Assembly: GCA_026182355.1 (NCBI GenBank)
Contig: JAPFBL010000034.1
Coordinates: 2,798,501-2,862,500 of the forward strand
DNA length: 64,000 bases
Source: Hermatobates lingyangjiaoensis
Lineage: Eukaryota > Arthropoda > Insecta > Hemiptera > Hermatobatidae
Reading direction: 5' to 3'
This document shows positions 58,127 through 64,000 of the stretch, in pieces. Each line of letters begins with the position of its first letter. The stretch's first letter is position 1. Position numbers and translations under genes: made by a program. The notes under the pieces were generated by a model. It saw only the letters and a list, made by a program, of their open reading frames with translations. It ran no database searches and was not told the DNA's origin.

Positions 58127-59035
58127 CCTTTTGAGATAATAATAATTTTTTGCCAATAAAGAAAATAATAAAAATACATTGTCAACTTAGTATTAATTCA
58201 GAACTTCTAGTATCTCAACTTGTTATTAGGAGTACTAATAAAATCCATTGAATGGCACATTGATAGGACTTGCTTATGGGTAACTGTGGTCCATGCAACA
58301 GGTTGTTACTTTGCTCGGGAGCACCAATAAGTAACTATCCCGCTTATTGTACTCGTATCTCTATACTGGAAAAGTAAGCTTTAACATTCAAATTTCAAAT
58401 GTGTTATTCATTCAAGCTTAGACGATTTCAACTACACCTTTGAAGTTAGAAAATTTTTCTGATTTTAAAATCAACACTATCATAAAAAAGTACTTCTATC
58501 AGCAGAGATATTAATACAAAAAATATACTACAATATAATAAAACAAATGATGTGTACGTTCTTCAGTGTTCTTTTTATATAAATGTAAAAATTGTTTTAC
58601 TTGTTACTACTAGCTGATCCATATGACTACAGTAGAAAAATAATTTTGTGTTTATAAATTGTTAACATACGGTATAACATAGCATCACACTAGTCTTCCC
58701 CCAAGCTGTAGTTTAAATAGACATGTTTCGAATAGGAGAAAAGATAATCATCGCTTTCCACCTTATTCAGATCCTCATTTTCAGCATCTTATATAATTTT
58801 TTGTTCAGTGATTCAAAAGTTATGGACACAAAACAATTTTTCTTTATATATATTATTATTATTATTTTATTTTTATTTTTATTTTATAATAGTTTTGTAT
58901 ATATTTCTTTTATTCATTGTTTTCTTCAACTTTATTCTCCTTTTTAAAGACAATTTTTTTCCTTGATTTCGACTTCCTAGTTCCTTTTTTATTTTTTTCC
59001 TTTGCGACAGCACTACTTTAGCCCTCACCCAGTGA
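58127..59035. other. AT-rich intergenic DNA
   Basis: Nothing recognised. Confidence 0.5.
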
Positions 59036-59039
59036 GATC

Positions 59040-59490
59040 TTTAGTTGACTGTCATCCCTCCGTCAATTCACTTCTTCTCCTAAGGACGACCGCCATTACG
59101 TTCGAAATATTGAAAAGTGAGTCTTTGTTATGTTTCTGTCTATGTGTCACAGTTTATTTTGCGTATATATATATAAATGATCAAACCACAATAAGAAAAT
59201 GGGAAAACAAGATTAAGATCTTGTTAACTCAGTTGGGTTTTTGACTCTAACGAAGACCGCTTGTTACGGTTGAAAGATCTTAATCTTGTTTTCCTATTTT
59301 CTTATTGTGGTTTGATCATTGATTGTTATTTCAGGTGTTTATGTGATACCTTTATATATATATATATATATATATATATCTTTATAACAGTTCAAAATTG
59401 AAGATAGGTGGCACACAAAGTAAAGAAACACACTTAAACTCAAATTTTCGGGCAATCGGTCTTCAGGAGAAAATCAGTGTCAAATTTTCT
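59040..59490. mobile_element. Penelope-like cluster: families F, A and C-related, side by side
   Basis: 59040-59165 is family F with CTAAGGA in place of CTGAGGA and a damaged stem II. 59175-59350 is a family A foldback whose plus-strand hammerhead (59243-59285) has CTAACGA and is otherwise intact. 59385-59480 is one arm of a C-related family with minus-strand CTGAAGA at 59460-59466, GAAA and AATT. (TA)n tracts separate the pieces. The G-to-A change at the same core position occurs in both neighbouring copies. Confidence 0.6.
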
Positions 59491-61100
59491 ATTACAATGT
59501 TTTTGTGCTATATTCGAAACTAATTTTGTTTATAATTTGTTTCAGCATACTTTATAAAATAATATATTAATAATGAAACATTTGGTTATACTTTAACAAT
59601 GATGTTTGTATTCCGACATCACATTGTAAATGTAATGTGATTATTCTTATGAAATAATCAATTGCAGAATAAGAAATGTTTGTTTGAACATTTACACTCA
59701 CTATACTTACACTATATTTTTTTAAGTATCAAGGGTGAGAGGGAGTTCACAGATTGTAAATAAGCTCTCATTGGGTCACCAAGCAAACAAAGTTCCGAAC
59801 TCTCCTTCTATGGCTTAATATTTCTGTCTTTTCTCCACTTCTAAAACCCCATATAGTTCAGACAAAACCAGAATTAGTTATCATCAAATATTTGACACAG
59901 TCATAACATTTAATGATGTCATAATGACAACAAAACGTTAAGGTCCCATTCAACGTTACGGTCTGTTATGTTCAACACAGAAATTGTCTCATTAAAATCC
60001 ATTGAATAAAGTCATTTCGGACTCTTCATTTTACAGAATTTACATATGACGTCTTCAGTGATGATGCAGAAATCATCATTTTGGTATCAACCTGAAATAG
60101 TAAATTTTATAGAAATCAGAACAAAAACTAACTAACTTTTCATAGAGTATACCATATTAACATAGTTATAGCTTTTATAACTATGTTAATATGATATACT
60201 CAAATATTTATTTTTGAGTTCGTATCATATTTATTTTTAAATTGATAAAAGCAATTATTAATCGTAACTTATTTCGATTTATTAATTTTTAAATATATCA
60301 CTAATGTTTATATATAATAATATTGTTTATAATCACTATTGTAATTATAGATAATTACAAAATCTATAATAAAAAAGTACTTAAAATCAAAATTATGCGA
60401 TTAAAACGTAAGGAAATAAACATTTAAGCCACTCCATTGAACTTTTCATCACATAATGAATAATTATGATTTAAAAAAAAAAAAAGAGAAAAAAAGCAAT
60501 ATTATTGATTACGAGATACACAGAAAGGAAAAGAGGAAATAAATAACTAAGTAGCAGAGAATATATATTTTTTTGACATGATGGCTTTTTTTTCTTAAAT
60601 ATTTAAATAAATCTATGGGGTTAAAAGTGGGCGAAAGGTTCTAAATATTGAGAGCAGTGTAAAAACATCTGAATCTTGGCAGTGGCCCAGTGAAAGAGCC
60701 ATTCTCAGTGAGATGTAGTAATTTAATTCTTGCTATATATATGCATTCCTATTAGGTGTGTAATTCCCCAAGGTAATTCAAACAAATCCAGGTAAGTATT
60801 TCTGAGGAGAAAGTAATGCGCCAGGCTGGCCTGATAGTATTGAGCCGCTTCTTTGCCACTTCCTTCCCCGCCCCCTCCATTCTTCCTAAAGTACGCCCAA
60901 GGGTTTGTGCTAATTAGAATTCCTCCCTTGATTCTAATTTGCGGAAAGAGCCAACCTTATTTTAAAGGCCATTTACAATTTAAGAATAAATCTTTAAATG
61001 GGAACAAAATACATACAGTCCAATTGCACCTGCATAGATTTAGTACTTAAATACATGCAATACGAGTTTTAGATTACAAGTATACTATATCATACATTTA
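59491..61100. other. AT-rich intergenic DNA, hairpin and a GC-richer patch
   Basis: The inverted repeat at 60145-60201 is listed separately. The patch at 60780-60960 has mixed composition with CTAATTAG and ATTCTAATTTG and no coding signature. Confidence 0.45.
60145..60201. repeat. 26-bp inverted repeat (hairpin)
   Basis: GAGTATACCATATTAACATA and its inverse (one mismatch) flank a short TAGCTTTTA centre. Unrelated to the Penelope-like ends. The length is compatible with a small hairpin RNA, but the AT content makes that uncertain. Confidence 0.6.
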
Positions 61101-61104
61101 AATC

Positions 61105-61280
61105 AAATATATATATAAAGATTTCACATAATCACGTGAAAAAACAATCAATGATCAAACCACAATAAGAAAATGGGAAAACAAGACTAAGATCTTTCAA
61201 CCGTAACAAGCGGTCTTCGTCAGAGTCAAAAACCCAACTCCATTTTCTTATTGTGGTATGATCATTGATATATATATATA
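61105..61280. mobile_element. Penelope-like fragment, family A, collapsed right arm
   Basis: Complete left arm (61117-61238) with minus-strand hammerhead, then a jump to the outer part of the right arm (TTTTCTTATTGTGG). Bounded by (TA)n on both sides. Confidence 0.7.
61185..61227 (-). ncRNA. hammerhead ribozyme motif, family A, complete
   Basis: Minus strand: GACT/AGTC stem I, CTGACGA, extra A, stem II GACCG/CGGTT, GAA, stem III AGATCT, T as the UH base. Identical in the core to 34998-35040. Confidence 0.75.
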
Positions 61281-61283
61281 TAA

Positions 61284-61430
61284 ACTATATTGACACAAAG
61301 AACACTCAGAAATGAAGTCAAAATATCGAAATATAGTAGTGAGTTTCTGTTTCATTTCTCAGTGTTCTTTGTGTCAATATAGTTTATTTAGTTCGTGGAA
61401 TCGTTTCATTTAATTGGTTTATATATATAT
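61284..61430. mobile_element. small Penelope-like foldback sharing an end with 2900-3216
   Basis: Arms of about 45 bp (AAACTATATTGACACAAAGA and inverse) around a centre with TATCGAAATATAGTAGTGAG. The outer TTATTTAGTTCGTGGAATCG end matches 3170-3210. A GAAATA-type core remains, CTGANGA is missing. Confidence 0.5.
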
Positions 61431-61435
61431 ATATA

Positions 61436-61745
61436 TATATAATATATATCTGTGTATTTTGGGAGCATTTTGTAGATTTCTTCTGTATTGAATAGTAAGT
61501 TTCTCTTCTCGGACTGCTGGCTCATAAGTACGAATATCTGTGTATTTTGGGAGCACTTTGTAGATTTCTTCTTGCTCCCAAAATACACAGATATTCGTAC
61601 TTATGACCCAGCAGTCCGAGAAGAGAAATTTACTATTCAATACAGAGGAAATCTACAAAATGAATTACTTTATATTTTACCAGAAAGGCGGAAATCCATA
61701 GTCAGAAAACTTGAAAAATTAACCCGAAAAAAGAACAAAAGTTAA
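61436..61745. mobile_element. foldback with partial coding remnant
   Basis: Three alternating copies of CTGTGTATTTTGGGAGCA (61451, 61539, and inverse at 61573-61590). The right part reads open on the plus strand to 61745, ending with a Lys-rich stretch (RKLEKLTRKKNKS). This may be the N-terminal part of a Penelope-like protein, but I cannot confirm it. The other frames across the palindrome are mirror copies. Confidence 0.4.
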
Positions 61746-61749
61746 AATT

Positions 61750-62280
61750 GGCATAATTTATATTAATATATATATATTAATTGTGTACTTATTAATACTA
61801 ATATCTCTAATATGGTGATTTTCCATTTTCAATTAAAATCTGGGAAACTGCCATTCAGTCTCTGGCCAGAAAGTACTACTCCAGAAAGTAGTGTGAGAGA
61901 CACATAAGCAACACAGAGCCATGGAAGTCTTGTTGACTCATTAACCTAATTGACAATTAGTAACAGAGAATTGTAAGCAATATTCAGTTATTTGACGACT
62001 AATAACAGTACCTAAAAGTTACATTCAAATATTTTAAACCAATAACAATGTCCTGAAAGCTCATGAAATCTTTCAAAACTGGTAACAATGCCTTTCAGGA
62101 GACACTCAACACTTTTAAATTAAATGTGTGCTAAAAGCATGCAGGCTGCTAATTTGCAAGTTTACTTTTAATATTTGCACGTATTTCGACAAACACAAGT
62201 ACATTTAAAATTTAATTTTAATTTAATTTAATTGTTAATTAAATATCAAATTTTGCGTTTTGTAGGAAATATCATTTGAT
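61750..62280. other. AT-rich intergenic DNA
   Basis: Nothing recognised. Confidence 0.5.
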
Positions 62281-62289
62281 ATCATTGTA

Positions 62290-64000
62290 GGATTGTAGTA
62301 CCGTCATTATCCGTTATGGCAATAATCAGAGATGTGAGAAAACTGTACACTACTATTTAGCCTATAAATAAGGGACTCATAAGCTACCAGAGGTATGTTG
62401 GCTATTTCTTCGTTCTTATAGGGATATTCGGGTAATATGGTGGATATGTGCACATGATTAAAGTACAAACAAGGAATTCGTGTGCCTCCATTGATATGTT
62501 AATTATATCTATAGCTGTTATGGCAATAGTCAGACTATTATAAGAGACATATGCAGGTGTTTATCCTTTAAATGAGACTCGTGAGCCGCTATATGAATCA
62601 GCTGTTTCTATGTCGTTAATGCAATTATCAGACAGTTATAGGAGACACATGCAGGTTTTTATCCTTTAAATGAGACTCGTGAGCCGCTATATGAATCAAC
62701 TGTTTCTATGTCGTTAATGCAATTATCAGACAGTTATAGGAGACACATGCAGGTGTTTATCCTTTAAATGAGACTCGTGAGCCGCTATATGAATCAGCTG
62801 TTTCTATGTCGTTAATGCAATTATCAGACAGTTATAGGAGACACATGCCGGTTTTTATCCTTTAAATGAGACTCGTGAGCCGCTATATGAATCAGCTGTT
62901 TCTATGTCGTTAATGCAATTATCAGACTGTTATAGGAGACACATGCAGGTTTTTATCCTTTAAATGAGACTCGTGAGCCGCTATATGAATCAGCTGTTTC
63001 TATGTCGTTAATGCAATTATCAGACAGTTATAGGAGACACATGCAGGTTTTTATCCTTTAAATGAGACTCGTGAGCCGCTATATGAATCAGCTGTTTCTA
63101 TGTCGTTAATGCAATTATCAGACTGTTATAGGAGACATATGCAGGTGTTTATCCTTTAAATGAGACTCGTGAGCCGCTATATGAATCAACTGTTTCTATG
63201 TCGTTAATGCAATTATCAGACAGTTATAGGAGACACATGCAGGTTTTTATCCTTTAAATGAGACTCGTGAGCCGCTATACGAATCAGCTGTTTCTATGTC
63301 GTTAATGCAATTATCAGACAGTTATAGGAGACACATGCAGGTGTTTATCCTTTAAATGAGACTCGTGAGCCGCTATATGAATCAGCTGTTTCTATGTCGT
63401 TAATGCAATTATCAGACAGTTATAGGAGACACATGCAGGTTTTTATCCTTTAAATGAGACTCGTGAGCCGCTATATGAATCAGCTGTTTCTATGTCGTTA
63501 ATGCAATTATCAGACTGTTATAGGAGACATATGCAGGTGTTTATCCTTTAAATGAGACTCGTGAGCCGCTATATGAATCAACTGTTTCTATGTCGTTAAT
63601 GCAATTATCAGACAGTTATAGGAGACACATGCAGGTTTTTATCCTTTAAATGAGACTCGTGAGCCGCTATATGAATCAACTGTTTCTATGTCGTTAATGC
63701 AATTATCAGACAGTTATAGGAGACACATGCAGGTGTTTATCCTTTAAATGAGACTCGTGAGCCGCTATATGAATCAGCTGTTTCTATGTCGTTAATGCAA
63801 TTATCAGACTGTTATAGGAGACACATGCAGGTTTTTATCCTTTAAATGAGACTCGTGAGCCGCTATATGAATCAGCTGTTTCTATGTCGTTAATGCAATT
63901 ATCAGACTGTTATAGGAGACACATGCAGGTGTTTATCCTTTAAATGAGACTCGGAGCTGCTATACGAATCAGCTGTTTCTGTCGTTAATGCAATTATCAG
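62290..64000. repeat. 98-bp tandem satellite, higher-order pattern, open at the right
   Basis: Units starting GTGAGCCGCTATATGAATCA begin at 62581 and recur every 98 bp to 63855 (14 full copies). A degenerate copy begins near 63953 and decayed units lie at about 62513-62580 and 62310-62410. Copies differ at a few fixed sites (AGCTG/AACTG, GACAG/GACTG, ACACAT/ACATAT, GTGTTT/GTTTTT). The array has no coding potential and continues beyond the window. Confidence 0.95.

Noticed and set aside
61406..61745. Three overlapping similar frames on both strands
   Set aside because: Palindromic duplication of one segment. At most one is a coding remnant.
62290..64000. CRISPR-like array at the right end
   Set aside because: Units are contiguous 98-bp repeats without unique spacers, in a eukaryotic context. 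It is a satellite.

Overview
The window looks like AT-rich, repeat-laden intergenic DNA from an animal, most probably an insect. The basis is its mobile-element set: an errantivirus-type Ty3/Gypsy element with an env remnant, a Jockey-type non-LTR element with zinc knuckles, a tRNA-derived SINE and many Penelope-like (PLE) fragments. A more exact host cannot be read from the sequence. I found no convincing host protein-coding gene, rRNA or tRNA gene, and no bacterial-type operon or CRISPR array. Nearly all short open frames are AT-rich noise or shadows of the elements below.

Layout. 1-13.6 kb: mostly featureless AT-rich DNA with a PLE cluster at 2.9-3.6 kb, a decayed pogo/Tigger-like DNA transposon at 8.4-9.1 kb and several GC-richer islands. 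13.6-29.6 kb: scattered PLE foldbacks set in (TA)n tracts, alternating with unique islands carrying TAATTA cores. 29.65-34.11 kb: a young LTR element with nearly identical LTRs whose internal part has lost reverse transcriptase, RNase H and most of integrase, keeping gag-protease, the integrase tail and a broken env. 34.13-36.08 kb: a dense PLE cluster that includes a roughly 450-bp-arm palindrome whose arms encode the C-terminal GIY-YIG endonuclease region of a PLE. 39.82-44.27 kb: a frameshifted Jockey-type LINE with poly(A) tail and possible target-site duplication. 44.6-54.1 kb: more PLE foldbacks, two LINE 3' fragments, and a 1.4-kb element with three copies of one 0.4-kb module. 55.3 kb: a long (TG)n tract. 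57.79-58.12 kb: a SINE with a perfect 11-bp target-site duplication. 59.0-61.7 kb: a further PLE cluster. 62.5-64.0 kb: a 98-bp tandem satellite running off the window end and showing a four-unit higher-order pattern.

Main result. PLE pieces of at least eight subfamilies carry a recognisable hammerhead-ribozyme core: CTGANGA, a stem II, then GAA, a very short self-complementary stem III, a UH cleavage site and a matching stem I. Stem III differs between subfamilies (for example AGATCT, ACGCGT, ATAT, ACGT, ACATGT, AATT) but is palindromic in each, as expected for ribozymes that act as dimers. All also carry one additional nucleotide between the GA of CTGANGA and the first base of stem II, a departure from the textbook core. 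Hammerhead motifs in PLEs are established knowledge. The diversity within one 64-kb window, the constant extra nucleotide and the foldback contexts are what deserve follow-up.
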